Notes: generated by a model not told the origin, from the sequence alone. DNA of 21,397 nt from DAOVRL01 sp964459805 (GCA_964459805.1 CAYWOD010000033.1:1-21397), one strand, 5' to 3'. Positions 1 through 7,133 are shown, counted from the stretch's first letter. Numbers and translations are program-made.

Positions 1-7
1 TATTCTC

Positions 8-182
8 TTAACCGTAAGTGGACAATGTCCGTTTCACGCTGAACCAGTACAGTTTCTTCTTGGTCACTTTCTTCTTTCTGGAGGATTTCTTTGGGGGTGC
101 CTTTTGGGGAGTTACCTTTTTCGCTGGCTGTTTCTTTTTAGCTTTTTTCTTTTTGATCGAATTTCTCCATTTTGCTCATCAT
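8..182 (-). pseudogene. Possible Lys-rich small basic protein, split by a -1 frameshift
   Basis: An ATG-ATG start at 182 opens a frame reading MMSKMEKFDQKEKS and stops at 138-140. The frame one base back runs open from 175 to the stop at 8-10 and encodes a very basic tail (KKKKAKKKQPAKK, then APPKKSSRKKK, ending LYWFSVKRTLSTYG) but has no usual start codon of its own. Joining the two by a -1 shift within the A-rich run at about 141-155 gives a protein of about 57 residues resembling the Lys/Ala/Pro tails of bacterial histone-H1-like proteins. No SD is visible before the ATG. It lies 20 bases downstream of the zinc-ribbon membrane gene, on the same strand. It could be a real gene with programmed or phase-variable slippage, a sequencing error in the homopolymer, or chance A-rich sequence. 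No function is claimed. Confidence 0.3.
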
Positions 183-202
183 TACAACAATTATTCACAT
201 AC

Positions 203-715
203 TTAGCCTGCTTCGTCCTCTTGCCCTTCGAGCTGCAATTGACTTAAGTATCCTTCAACGCGCGGGTCAGCAAGGAACGCAAGAGTTATTATCCCTACGA
301 CTATGCTGATCCAACCCGCAAGTGTTAAAATCGCAATGATCTCGAGGATTGCAATGGTTTTTAAGCCTTGTGGGTGTGTTGGGCGATACTTCAACAGATT
401 GCTCCCTGAGCAAATCTCTACAATACCAAGGGGAATCATAACAACGGGGAACAGAAGCCAACAAAACACTATTCCTGCAAGTATGTTGCAGACACCTGCC
501 CCGATCCGCATTCCTCCAATTGCCGTGACTTTTGCAGGTTTAGTGAGCACTGTGTCGGGTGTTGCAGGAGGACTCCCCGACTCAGCAGCAATTTCTTGGG
601 GCCCATCGCGCAATTTTTTGTTACAATCCTTGCAAACAACATGCCCTTCGTATACAAAGGGGTGTTCAAGTTTTCCTATCGCTCTGCCACACTTTTCGCA
701 GACTTCATTTTTCAT
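203..715 (-). CDS. Zinc-ribbon / two-helix membrane protein, function unknown
   Basis: A 170-residue protein. The N-terminus has two Cys pairs (CEKC at 6-9 and CKDC at 28-31), spaced as in a small zinc ribbon or half-LIM finger. A polar Pro/Ser/Thr linker (about 40-65) follows, then two long hydrophobic stretches (about 72-106 and 118-148) and a short acidic tail ending EDEAG. This predicts a cytoplasmic metal-binding head on a hairpin membrane anchor. Architectures of this kind are common as uncharacterised proteins in planctomycetes (family knowledge). The ATG at 715 follows a TGGAG with long spacing, so the SD is weak. It starts 30 bases after ruvB ends on the same strand and is probably the distal gene of that operon. 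Nothing ties it to recombination. The coding call is firm; the function is unknown. Confidence 0.8.
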   Translation of the reverse strand: MKNEVCEKCGRAIGKLEHPFVYEGHVVCKDCNKKLRDGPQEIAAESGSPPATPDTVLTKPAKVTAIGGMRIGAGVCNILAGIVFCWLLFPVVMIPLGIVEICSGSNLLKYRPTHPQGLKTIAILEIIAILTLAGWISIVVGIITLAFLADPRVEGYLSQLQLEGQEDEAG

Positions 716-745
716 ACATAAAACAGCTCCAGAAGTTGCCTAAAT

Positions 746-1798
746 CTATTGCTTGCCTTGTTCAAAAAGTTCAGGTTGGTCGCTTGGTGATTTCTTTTTG
801 TGGGTTTTTAGGGCCAGGTGGTCGCAGGCCTGTTTGGTGATTTCTCTGCCGCGTTTGGTTCTGCGGAGGAAGCCTATTTGCAATAGGTAGGGCTCTACGA
901 CGTCTTCGAGGGTGTCTCTCTCTTCGCCTAATGTGGCGGCGATGGCTTCTATACCGGCGGGGCCGCCGTCATAGACGTTTGCCAGAGCGCGCAATACGGC
1001 CCTGTCCAACTCATCCAGGCCGAGCGGGTCGATCTGCTCCATCTTCAGGGCTCTTTCGACGATATCGGTGCTGAGCAGACCGGTGCCCTTGACCTGGGCG
1101 TAATCGCGGACGCGCTTCAGGAGGCGATTGGCGACCCGAGGCGTACCGCGGGAGCAGTCGGCGATCAATTCGAGCGTGCCGGGGTCATACTGTAAGGTCA
1201 GCAGCTCGGCGGACCTTTCTAAGATTGTTGTCAGCTCCTCGCGGCTGTAGAAATCGAGGTGATACAGCATCCCGAACCTGCTGCGCAAGGGGGCGCTGAG
1301 CAGGCCCGCCCGCGTCGTCGCGCCGACCAGAGTGAAACGCTTCAACGGGAAGTTTATCGTCTTGGCGTGCAGGCCGCTGTCAACGGTGAAATCGACCTTG
1401 AATTCCTCCATCGCCGGGTAAATGAATTCTTCGACCGGGGTGCTGAGGCGGTGAATCTCGTCAATGAAGAGCACATCGCCGGTGCCTATATTGCTCAAAA
1501 GGCCCATCACGTCACCGGCCTTGACCAGAGCCGGGCCGGATGAGCAGCGAATTCTGGCCCCCATTTCGTTGGCCACGACGTTCGCCAGGGTGGTCTTGCC
1601 CAGGCCGGGCGGACCGTAAAATAAGATATGCTCCAACGGCTCGGCCCGCTGCTTGGCCGCCGCTATGGCAATTGCAAGTTTTTCTCTGACGTTGCGCTGG
1701 CCCACGCACTCGTCCAGAGACTTCGGGCGAAGCGAAACGTTGAAGCTCTCTTCCTGCTCGCTCAAAGACTGCCCGGTTATGATTCTGCCTATCGCCAT
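746..1798 (-). CDS. ruvB: RuvB, Holliday-junction branch-migration ATPase
   Basis: AAA+ motor that forms hexameric rings on either side of a RuvA-bound Holliday junction and pumps DNA through it during recombinational repair. At 350 residues it has normal length. It carries Walker A (YGPPGLGKTT, 61-70), Walker B (DEIH, 113-116), sensor 1 (TLVGATTRAG, 156-165) and the arginine-finger segment (APLRSRFG, near R174). The winged-helix DNA-binding domain is at the C-terminus (GGPAGIEAIAATLGE then YLLQIGFLRRTKRGR), followed by a Lys/Gln-rich tail. The ATG at 1798 has no clear SD. It lies 108 bases downstream of ruvA across an AT-rich spacer and completes ruvC-ruvA-ruvB, all in one direction. Confidence 0.98.
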   Translation of the reverse strand: MAIGRIITGQSLSEQEESFNVSLRPKSLDECVGQRNVREKLAIAIAAAKQRAEPLEHILFYGPPGLGKTTLANVVANEMGARIRCSSGPALVKAGDVMGLLSNIGTGDVLFIDEIHRLSTPVEEFIYPAMEEFKVDFTVDSGLHAKTINFPLKRFTLVGATTRAGLLSAPLRSRFGMLYHLDFYSREELTTILERSAELLTLQYDPGTLELIADCSRGTPRVANRLLKRVRDYAQVKGTGLLSTDIVERALKMEQIDPLGLDELDRAVLRALANVYDGGPAGIEAIAATLGEERDTLEDVVEPYLLQIGFLRRTKRGREITKQACDHLALKTHKKKSPSDQPELFEQGKQ

Positions 1799-1906
1799 AA
1801 TAAAGAAACTTGAAGCTTAAAGTGCCAAGCTAAAAACTTTGTTTCAAAACTCAACACTTTTGAATTTCACACTGTGTTTTTGCACTTTGGGCTTTACGTT
1901 TTACGC
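1799..1906. repeat. AT-rich low-complexity spacer between ruvA and ruvB
   Basis: This 108-base spacer is made of degenerate near-repeats (variants of CAAAACTCAACACTTTTGAA and TTTGCACTTTGGGCTTTACG) and is much more AT-rich than the flanking genes. It includes a short inverted repeat, AGCTT...AAGCT, at about 1814-1831. It contains no gene and no convincing promoter or terminator. Its style resembles degenerate AT-rich filler seen between planctomycete genes, which is inference. Confidence 0.45.
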
Positions 1907-2527
1907 TTACACTTCGACGCCTTGCTTTAATCTGTACACCAAGGGCACGAGCGCCTCGGCTGAATCCACGTCGGGGTGTCTCTGGGACGCCAGCTCGATC
2001 AGCTCCATCGCCTCGGCCCGCTTTTCGCCCCAGGCAATAAGTATCTCGAGCGCCTCGGCCTGGTGAGGCTTAAACCTAAACTCCGCGGGCTCGGCGCCGA
2101 TTGCAAAGACTTGCAGCTTGCCCTTAAGCTCGGCGATAATCTGCTGGGCCATCCTCTTGCCCACCGACGGCAGTGACATCAGTATCTTGGCATCCCCATC
2201 TTCTATCGCCGCTGCTATCGTAGCTATCGGAACGCTCAGCGAGCGCAGGCCCTTTTTTATGCCTATTCCCTTGACGCTGGTGTACTTGGTGAAGAAATCT
2301 CGCTCGCCGGCGTTCAGGAATCCGACCATTCGCGGTATCATATTCCCGCCGCCGGGCGTGCCCTCGTAGTACTCCATAGTGCAGAGCGAGATATCCGAGC
2401 CGATCTTATCCGCCAGCGCATTGACGCAATAGCTCGGAAGCATCACCTCATAGCCAATCGCCCCGACCTGAACAAGGGCACTGTCGGTATCGAGCTTGAG
2501 AAGTTTTCCTTCAATTGTTGCTATCAT
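1907..2527 (-). CDS. ruvA: RuvA, Holliday-junction binding subunit
   Basis: RuvA tetramers bind four-way junctions and load RuvB. The 206-residue product has normal length. An N-terminal OB-fold domain (MIATIEGKLL to about 68) is followed by two helix-hairpin-helix motifs (SVKGIGIKKGL, 84-94; LPSVGKRMAQQIIAELKGK, 119-137). A variable linker (about 138-152) leads to the small C-terminal RuvB-contacting domain (about 155-206). The OB segment around GTPGGGNMIPRMVGF is slightly longer than in E. coli. The ATG at 2527 fits the conserved MIA/MIG start, but no SD is visible, only CAATTGGCTT directly upstream. The gene lies 57 bases after ruvC and 108 before ruvB on the same strand. Confidence 0.97.
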   Translation of the reverse strand: MIATIEGKLLKLDTDSALVQVGAIGYEVMLPSYCVNALADKIGSDISLCTMEYYEGTPGGGNMIPRMVGFLNAGERDFFTKYTSVKGIGIKKGLRSLSVPIATIAAAIEDGDAKILMSLPSVGKRMAQQIIAELKGKLQVFAIGAEPAEFRFKPHQAEALEILIAWGEKRAEAMELIELASQRHPDVDSAEALVPLVYRLKQGVEV

Positions 2528-2583
2528 AAGCCAATTGATTATTTTCTATTGATAATTCAATGCTTTTTCTCATTCATCACTTA

Positions 2584-3093
2584 TCAAACAGCAATGCTGT
2601 TTATCGAATTCGCACAGCACAGGGCGGCGGCTATGGCATCGGCGACGTCGTTCGGCTCGGGCAGCTCCGGCAAGGCCAGAACCGTCTGAATCGTTCTTTG
2701 GACCTGCTCTTTGGACGCCCTGCCGTTGCCGGTGAGCGACTTTTTTATTCGCGTTGCGCTGAAGCTCTTTATCTCAATACCCGCCTCGGCACACTTCTGT
2801 AGTATAACGCCTCTTGCATGTCCCATCAATATCGCGGTCTTGGGATGGGCGTAATGGGAGTACAATTCCTCCACCGCGACAATGTCGGGCCCGAAATGCT
2901 CCAGCAGCGATTGAGTATCCTCGGCTATCTGGTTGAGCTTCTCGGCAATCGCCGCGCCGCCGGCGGTGCGGATAACCCCCGCCTCGATCAGCTTCTCGGC
3001 TCGACTACGCTCGGGACAAGCCTTGCCCGAGGCCACCTCCATACAGGCGTAGCCGCAGACCTGCAAACCAGGATCTATTCCGAGTATTCTCAT
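2584..3093 (-). CDS. ruvC: RuvC, Holliday-junction resolvase
   Basis: Endonuclease that symmetrically nicks Holliday junctions, working with RuvAB. The RNase-H-like catalytic acids are all present: D7 (ILGIDPG), E75 (VAVEELYS), D149 and D152 (NDVADAIAAAL). The ATG at 3093 is preferred over a GTG 12 bases upstream. The cysS stop overlaps it as ATGA, and a strong GGAGG lies five bases before it; the upstream GTG is itself part of that SD. Residues about 24-33 (KACPERSRAE) lie between the second strand and LIEAGVIRT, where E. coli RuvC has no counterpart. This is an in-frame insertion matching a palindrome in the DNA (see the repeat entry). The core is otherwise intact, so the enzyme is probably functional. 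Confidence 0.96.
   Translation of the reverse strand: MRILGIDPGLQVCGYACMEVASGKACPERSRAEKLIEAGVIRTAGGAAIAEKLNQIAEDTQSLLEHFGPDIVAVEELYSHYAHPKTAILMGHARGVILQKCAEAGIEIKSFSATRIKKSLTGNGRASKEQVQRTIQTVLALPELPEPNDVADAIAAALCCANSINSIAV
2586..2602. repeat. Perfect 7-bp stem hairpin at the 3' end of ruvC
   Basis: AAACAGC - AAT - GCTGTTT is a perfect 7-bp inverted repeat with a 3-base loop covering the last codons and stop of ruvC. No T-run follows on the minus strand, so it is not a classical intrinsic terminator. It may slow 3' decay or pause transcription before ruvA, or be a small repetitive palindrome. Confidence 0.5.
2997..3031. repeat. Interspersed palindromic element inserted in frame within ruvC
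   Basis: On the plus strand the segment TCGACTACGCTCGGGACAAG (3001-3020) is followed by CCTTGCCCGAG (3021-3031). CTCGGGACAAG and CTTGCCCGAG (3010-3020 and 3022-3031) form a nearly perfect hairpin with one unpaired A. On the ruvC strand it reads ACPERSR, a peptide I recognise from short GC-rich palindromes interspersed in many bacterial genomes, often inside genes. It falls at a RuvC position that has no residues in well-known homologues. The identification is from memory of such repeats; copy number in this genome is unknown. Confidence 0.6.
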
Positions 3094-4568
3094 TTCCACC
3101 TCCACTGGGTCCCATCCGGCTTATCTTCGAGCACAACGCCGGCGTCGTCCAGTTTGGCACGGAGCTCATCGGCCCTGGCAAAATTCTTGTTCTTGCGAGC
3201 TTCATTGCGCTGGGCTATCACAATCTTGACAACCTCATCGACGCGTTCCTCGTGAGCCGGGCCGGCTTGGCCGTATTCATCCTTTACCACACCCAGCACA
3301 TCTGCCCCTAATTCGCCGAACAGCTCGTTGACCGCGCTGAGCGTGCCGGCCGTGGGATTACCTTCTTCAAGGAGTTTGTTTGCCAGGCGAACCAGCTCAA
3401 ATACGACCGACAACGCAATCGACGTATTCAAATCGTCGTTCATTGCGGCCTGGAATTTCTCGGTCAATTCCGTCAGTTTGTCCGCCACTTCCTCGTCGGC
3501 CTCGCCCTCGCTCGCCTGGCCCAGCCTCTTTCGGACGGCCTTGACCGCCTCGCTTATCTTTTCGAAGCCGCTCTGGGCCGCGAACAAGGCCGCGTCGGAA
3601 AAGTCCAGCGGGCTTCTGTACTGGCTGTTCAAAATCAACTGCCTAATCGCAAGCGGGTCGTAGCCTCGCGTAAGCCGCTCGTGCGCGCCTGAAAAGGCTT
3701 GTTTAAGCGTAATAAAATTATCGAGGCTCTTGCCCATTTTCTGGCTGTCCACAGTCACCATATTGTTGTGCAGCCAGTATTTGACAAACTGGACGGCGTT
3801 GGCGGCTTCGGACTGGGCAATTTCGCACTCGTGATGCGGGAACTGGTTCTCCAGCCCGCCGCCGTGGATATCGATGGTCTCGCCCAGATACTTCATACTC
3901 ATCACCGAGCATTCCAGATGCCATCCCGGATAGCCCATTCCCCAGGGGCTCGGCCACTGCATAATATGGTTCGGCTCGGCCTTCTTCCAGAGCGCAAAAT
4001 CGGTCGGGGCCTTCTTGTCCGGCGAGACCTCCACGCGTGCGCCGGCCTGCATCTCATCGACATTCCTGCCGGAGAGCTTGCCGTAGTCCTTGAATTTCGA
4101 GACCTCGAAATACACCGAGCCATTGACCTCGTAGGCGAAGCCTTTTTCGAGAAGCACCTTCACCAGGTCTATCTGCTCGGTTATATGGCCGCTCGCCCGC
4201 GGGCTGATATCGGGCCGAACGCAGTTGAGCCTGTCCATATCCTCGAAGTAGCTGCGAGTGTAATACTCGGCCAGCGCCATCGGATGCTTCTTTTCTTTTT
4301 TCGCAGCCTCGACAATCTTGTCCTCGCCTTCGTCCGCATCGTCGGTGAGGTGGCCGACGTCCGTAATATTCTGCACGTAGGTAACGCTATAGCCGAGATA
4401 CCGAAGGTATCGCGCCAGTATATCAAAGCTCACGTAGCTCTTGGCGTGCCCTAAATGTGCATGTCCATACACCGTCGGCCCACAGACATACATCCCGACC
4501 CTGCCTTCTTCCAACGGCTCAAATTCCTCTTTTCTCCTTGTCAAACTGTTATAAAGTTGCAATCCCAT
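3090..4568 (-). CDS. cysS: Cysteinyl-tRNA synthetase
   Basis: Class I aminoacyl-tRNA synthetase charging tRNA-Cys in the cytoplasm. The 492 residues carry HLGH (38-41) as the HIGH motif and KMGKS (277-281) as the KMSKS loop (an S-to-G variant I consider tolerated in this family). The four Zn ligands that discriminate cysteine are present: C29 in YVCGPTVYGH, C220 in GWHLECS, and H245 and E249 in FPHHECE. The ~30-residue segment around DADEGEDKIVEAAKKEKK is the usual insertion of the longer CysRS form. The ATG at 4568 has AAAGG seven bases upstream. The stop overlaps the ruvC start (ATGA), implying translational coupling, and ispF ends 33 bases before it. ispF-cysS adjacency is a known recurring pair; coupling to ruvC is less usual. 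Confidence 0.98.
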   Translation of the reverse strand: MGLQLYNSLTRRKEEFEPLEEGRVGMYVCGPTVYGHAHLGHAKSYVSFDILARYLRYLGYSVTYVQNITDVGHLTDDADEGEDKIVEAAKKEKKHPMALAEYYTRSYFEDMDRLNCVRPDISPRASGHITEQIDLVKVLLEKGFAYEVNGSVYFEVSKFKDYGKLSGRNVDEMQAGARVEVSPDKKAPTDFALWKKAEPNHIMQWPSPWGMGYPGWHLECSVMSMKYLGETIDIHGGGLENQFPHHECEIAQSEAANAVQFVKYWLHNNMVTVDSQKMGKSLDNFITLKQAFSGAHERLTRGYDPLAIRQLILNSQYRSPLDFSDAALFAAQSGFEKISEAVKAVRKRLGQASEGEADEEVADKLTELTEKFQAAMNDDLNTSIALSVVFELVRLANKLLEEGNPTAGTLSAVNELFGELGADVLGVVKDEYGQAGPAHEERVDEVVKIVIAQRNEARKNKNFARADELRAKLDDAGVVLEDKPDGTQWRWK

Positions 4569-4601
4569 AAATTCGCCTTTTAAGTTCTTACTTTGCCTCT
4601 A

Positions 4602-5114
4602 TTACAGCGTTCTTCTCTTCTTTTTTTTCAGCAGTACGGTTGCGGTGGCGGCCATTGCCTGGCCGGCGCCTATTTCGCCGAGGCCCTCGTTTGTTTTTGC
4701 CTTGACGTTCACCGCTGTAAAATCAATTCCCAAAAGCCCGGCGATACACCTTTTCATTTGCCCCTTGATCGGCTCAAGCCTTGGCGCTTCGGTCTGTATT
4801 ATCAAATCGATATTGACAACCTCCCACTTCTTTTCCTCGAGCAGCTCCTTGACGACAAAAAGGAGCTCCTTGCTATCCGCATCCTTCCACTTGGGGTCGG
4901 TATCGGGAAACATCGCCCCTATATCACCCATGCCGCTTGCTCCGAGCAGGGCGTCGATGACGGCGTGCAAGGCCACGTCGCCGTCGCTGTGGCCGGCGAG
5001 CCCTGCCGGGTACGGTACATAGACTCCGCCTAACATCAGCCTTCTGCCCTCGGCTATCCGGTGGATGTCCGTGCCGATGCCCGTGCGATAATCGTGGTGG
5101 CGCTCCTCGATCAC
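4602..5114 (-). CDS. ispF: 2-C-methyl-D-erythritol 2,4-cyclodiphosphate synthase
   Basis: Catalyses the fifth step of the MEP isoprenoid pathway, cyclising CDP-ME 2-phosphate to MEcPP with release of CMP. The 170-residue product has the Zn ligands D16 and H18 (GIGTDIHR) and H50 (HSDGDVALHA), the flexible loop (DIGAMFPDTD, 64-73) and the C-terminal KAKTNEGLGEIG motif. The start is GTG at 5114, which overlaps the hisB stop as GTGA with an AAGGGG about seven bases upstream; translation is likely coupled. About nine extra residues precede the first conserved strand, so translation could start internally, but no ATG supports this. The C-terminus is unusually basic (KKKKRR). No ispD lies in the window. 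Confidence 0.97.
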   Translation of the reverse strand: MIEERHHDYRTGIGTDIHRIAEGRRLMLGGVYVPYPAGLAGHSDGDVALHAVIDALLGASGMGDIGAMFPDTDPKWKDADSKELLFVVKELLEEKKWEVVNIDLIIQTEAPRLEPIKGQMKRCIAGLLGIDFTAVNVKAKTNEGLGEIGAGQAMAATATVLLKKKKRRTL

Positions 5115-5695
5115 AATGTCCCCTTCGTGCTGGGCACATCCGTCCCGGTAATGTTGACGGCCGTGCCGAGCGCTTTGCCCAGGCCCTTGAAAATCGCCTC
5201 GGCTATGTGATGGCTGTTCGTCCCGTACGGAACGTTTATATGCAGATTTAGCCTGGCGTTATTCGAGAAGCTGCGCAGGAGCTCTTCGAGGCACTCGACG
5301 TCGAAATCGCCGATTTTGTCCGTGCGGTACTCAACGTTATGGACGCAGCTCGCCCTGCCCGACAAATCCACCGAAACGTTCGCCAGCGCATCTTCCATAG
5401 GCACGGAGCTATGACCGTACCTGGCGATACCCTTTTTATCGCCGAGCGCTTTGACCAGGCACTCGCCGAGACATATCGCAATATCCTCGACCGTGTGGTG
5501 GGCATCAACGTTCAGGTCGCCGGCAGCCTTGACCACGAGATCGATCTTGCTGTGCTTGCTCAGGTGCGTGAGCATGTGGTCCAAAAAGCCGACGCCGGTA
5601 TCGATCTCATATTTGCCGACGCCGTCCAGGTTAAGCTCCAAGGAGACGTCGGTTTCCTTTGTCTGCCTGTGAACCTTGGCGACTCTCTGTTCCAT
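5111..5695 (-). CDS. hisB: Imidazoleglycerol-phosphate dehydratase
   Basis: Histidine biosynthesis: dehydrates imidazole-glycerol phosphate to imidazole-acetol phosphate, using a dinuclear Mn centre. It is a monofunctional, dehydratase-only HisB of 194 residues from the ATG at 5695. It carries both duplicated metal-binding blocks, FLDHMLTHL (37-45) with DAHHTVED (64-71), and SHHIAE (161-166) with IFKGLGKAL. The ATG at 5695 is favoured over a GTG nine bases upstream because that GTG is part of an AGGTG lying six bases before the ATG. hisC, which encodes the next-but-one pathway step, lies directly upstream with about 20 bases between them; ispF overlaps downstream. Confidence 0.97.
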   Translation of the reverse strand: MEQRVAKVHRQTKETDVSLELNLDGVGKYEIDTGVGFLDHMLTHLSKHSKIDLVVKAAGDLNVDAHHTVEDIAICLGECLVKALGDKKGIARYGHSSVPMEDALANVSVDLSGRASCVHNVEYRTDKIGDFDVECLEELLRSFSNNARLNLHINVPYGTNSHHIAEAIFKGLGKALGTAVNITGTDVPSTKGTL

Positions 5696-5718
5696 AATAA
5701 TCACCTTGTCAGAATCTT

Positions 5719-6765
5719 TTATTTCGACAGGATCTCTTTCAAAGCCGAGAGCAGCTTATCATTTTGTTCTGCTGTGCCGATAGTGATTCTCAGCTTATCT
5801 TCGAGCCTCGGATAGGCAAAGTACCTCACATAGATATTTTGCTTTGCAAGTTTTTCGTAAATCTCGGCGGCGTTGGCGTTCTTATATTTTGCCAGGACGA
5901 AGTTGGACCGGCTCTGCGGGACGTCGAAGCCCAGATTCCTCAGTTGCCCGGTCATCCTGCCGCGCTCGGCCTTGACCTTTTCGACGTTCTCTTTGAAATA
6001 CTCCCGGTCCTTTATCGCCGCCGCAGCGACGGCAATGGCGACGGCATCGACGTTGTAGGAATCCTTGACCTTCATCAGCCCGGCTATCAAATCAGGCCTG
6101 GCTATTGCATACCCGAACCGTATCCCCGCAAGCGAATATCCCTTGCTCATCGACCGCAGTATAATCACGTTGTCAAGATCTTTGACCAGCTGCGTGCAGT
6201 TCTCCCGTGCGAAATCCACATAAGCCTCGTCAATCAGGAGCACCCCGTCCAGCTCGTCGGCCAGCGAAGCCAGCTCCCCAACGCTCACAAAGCTCCCGCT
6301 CGGTGCGTTCGGATTACAGACAATAGTCAAAGCCGCGCCGGTCCCCGCCAACTTGGCCGGCAGATTAAATTCGTCGTCGAACGGCACCTCAATCGCCTCG
6401 CAGCTCTCCAGCTTTGCCAGGACCGGATAGAGCGAATACGTCGGGACAGGATACGCAACCGGCCGATTCTCATCACAAAACGCCCGATATGCTATCGTCA
6501 GCAAATCGTCACCCCCGTTGCAGCACATAATATGGTCGGCCGGAACGCCGTTGACCCGGCCCGCCGCCTGCCGGAATTCATCGCCTACCGGGTCCGGATA
6601 CCGCCGAAGCCGCTCCGCGCCCATTCCCGCCAGCTCCTCCATCACCACCGGCGACGGCGGATACGGATTCTCATTCGTATTGAGCTTGACCACGTCAGCC
6701 TCCTTAGGCTGAAACCCCGGCTCATAACCCTTGACCTTCTCAATATTGTCCCGAAAATAACCCAT
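5719..6765 (-). CDS. hisC: Histidinol-phosphate aminotransferase
   Basis: PLP-dependent class II fold aminotransferase converting imidazole-acetol phosphate and glutamate to histidinol phosphate. From the ATG at 6765 it is 348 residues. It starts MGYFRDNIEKVKGYEPG, the normal family start, and contains NTNENPYPP, CNPNAPSG, IDEAYVDF and the PLP lysine in SMSKGYSLAGIRFGY (K208). Earlier in-frame starts exist at 6786 and 6813, but the extra codons come from the palindromic repeat just upstream and look non-native. The ATG at 6786 does have a repeat-derived AAGGGGG before it, so a 7-residue-longer protein cannot be excluded. This is the first gene of the apparent his-isp-cysS-ruv operon. Confidence 0.96.
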   Translation of the reverse strand: MGYFRDNIEKVKGYEPGFQPKEADVVKLNTNENPYPPSPVVMEELAGMGAERLRRYPDPVGDEFRQAAGRVNGVPADHIMCCNGGDDLLTIAYRAFCDENRPVAYPVPTYSLYPVLAKLESCEAIEVPFDDEFNLPAKLAGTGAALTIVCNPNAPSGSFVSVGELASLADELDGVLLIDEAYVDFARENCTQLVKDLDNVIILRSMSKGYSLAGIRFGYAIARPDLIAGLMKVKDSYNVDAVAIAVAAAAIKDREYFKENVEKVKAERGRMTGQLRNLGFDVPQSRSNFVLAKYKNANAAEIYEKLAKQNIYVRYFAYPRLEDKLRITIGTAEQNDKLLSALKEILSK

Positions 6766-6784
6766 TGCCCATCCCAGCAACGTC

Positions 6785-6814
6785 ATTGCGAGGCCCCCTT
6801 GGGGCCGTGGCAAT
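6785..6814. repeat. Interspersed palindrome in the hisC leader
   Basis: ATTGC (6785-6789) pairs with GCAAT (6810-6814), and GGCCCC (6792-6797) with GGGGCC (6801-6806) around a CTT loop, forming a long imperfect hairpin. The ends (CATTGCGAGG and GGCAATCTC) match a widespread family of GC-rich interspersed palindromes I recognise from several bacterial phyla. It overlaps the possible upstream hisC starts. Genome copy number cannot be judged here. Confidence 0.6.
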
Positions 6815-6826
6815 CTCTATTTAGCC

Positions 6827-6841
6827 CCGCGTTCCACGCGG
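6827..6841. repeat. Second hairpin in the hisC leader
   Basis: CCGCG - TTCCA - CGCGG is a perfect 5-bp GC stem with a 5-base loop, 12 bases from the larger palindrome. Both lie between the probable hisC -10 box and the hisC start, so both should be in the leader RNA. It is probably part of the same composite repeat. No T-run follows, so terminator function is not supported. Confidence 0.5.
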
Positions 6842-6881
6842 CTTTCCTCCTCCCCGGTCATATTTGAACCATCAAACCGAG

Positions 6882-6887
6882 ATTATA
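6882..6887 (-). promoter_or_regulatory. Probable -10 box for the hisC operon
   Basis: The minus strand reads TATAAT, a perfect sigma-70 -10 hexamer, about 117 bases before the hisC ATG. The hexamer 17 bases further upstream (TTCCAC) is a poor -35. If used, the leader RNA is about 110 bases and contains both hairpins. Predicted from sequence only. Confidence 0.5.
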
Positions 6888-6984
6888 CGGACATTTGCGC
6901 GGGAGTGGAAGGCCGTTTCTCCTATTATTCATGGGACTTAGCCGGGACTCTCGCTGCGTCTTTTCGCAAAACCCGATAATTTCC

Positions 6985-7013
6985 TTGACATTTTCGCCTC
7001 AATCAACTATACT
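6985..7013 (+). promoter_or_regulatory. Near-consensus sigma-70 promoter for the PEP-CTERM gene
   Basis: TTGACA (6985-6990), a 17-base spacer and TATACT (7008-7013): a perfect -35 and a 5/6 -10 at optimal spacing. It points toward the PEP-CTERM gene, predicting a transcript starting near 7020 with a leader of about 185 bases. It is the strongest promoter match seen in the window. Confidence 0.85.
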
Positions 7014-7035
7014 GTAATTTGCTCAAGGAGGAGCC

Positions 7036-7116
7036 GTGAGAAAGCCTGTGCACTCTTTGTATCAAGCTTTTCCACACAAAAAGCAGTTGTCTAATCCGGA
7101 TATGGCAGGGACGTGA
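7036..7116 (+). CDS. Leader micro-ORF, 26 codons
   Basis: GTG at 7036 is preceded by AAGGAGGAG with ideal spacing, the best ribosome binding site in the window. It lies about 15 bases after the predicted transcription start. The frame encodes a 26-residue peptide (MRKPVHSLYQAFPHKKQLSN, then PDMAGT) and stops at 7114. The SD is far stronger than that of the downstream secreted-protein gene. It may be a leader peptide affecting expression of the following gene, a real small protein, or a remnant. No amino-acid run pointing to classical attenuation is present. Confidence 0.45.
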   Translation: MRKPVHSLYQAFPHKKQLSNPDMAGT

Positions 7117-7133
7117 GTTGAAAGGGGTGCTTT

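Noticed and set aside
3699..4454. Plus-strand open frame of 251 codons opposite cysS
   Set aside because: Antisense shadow of a confirmed cysS; no SD and no domain.
5764..6867. Long plus-strand open frame of 367 codons opposite hisC
   Set aside because: It is the antisense of a clearly identified hisC. Its product is rich in Arg/His/Pro with no recognisable domain, as expected from the complement of GC-rich coding sequence.
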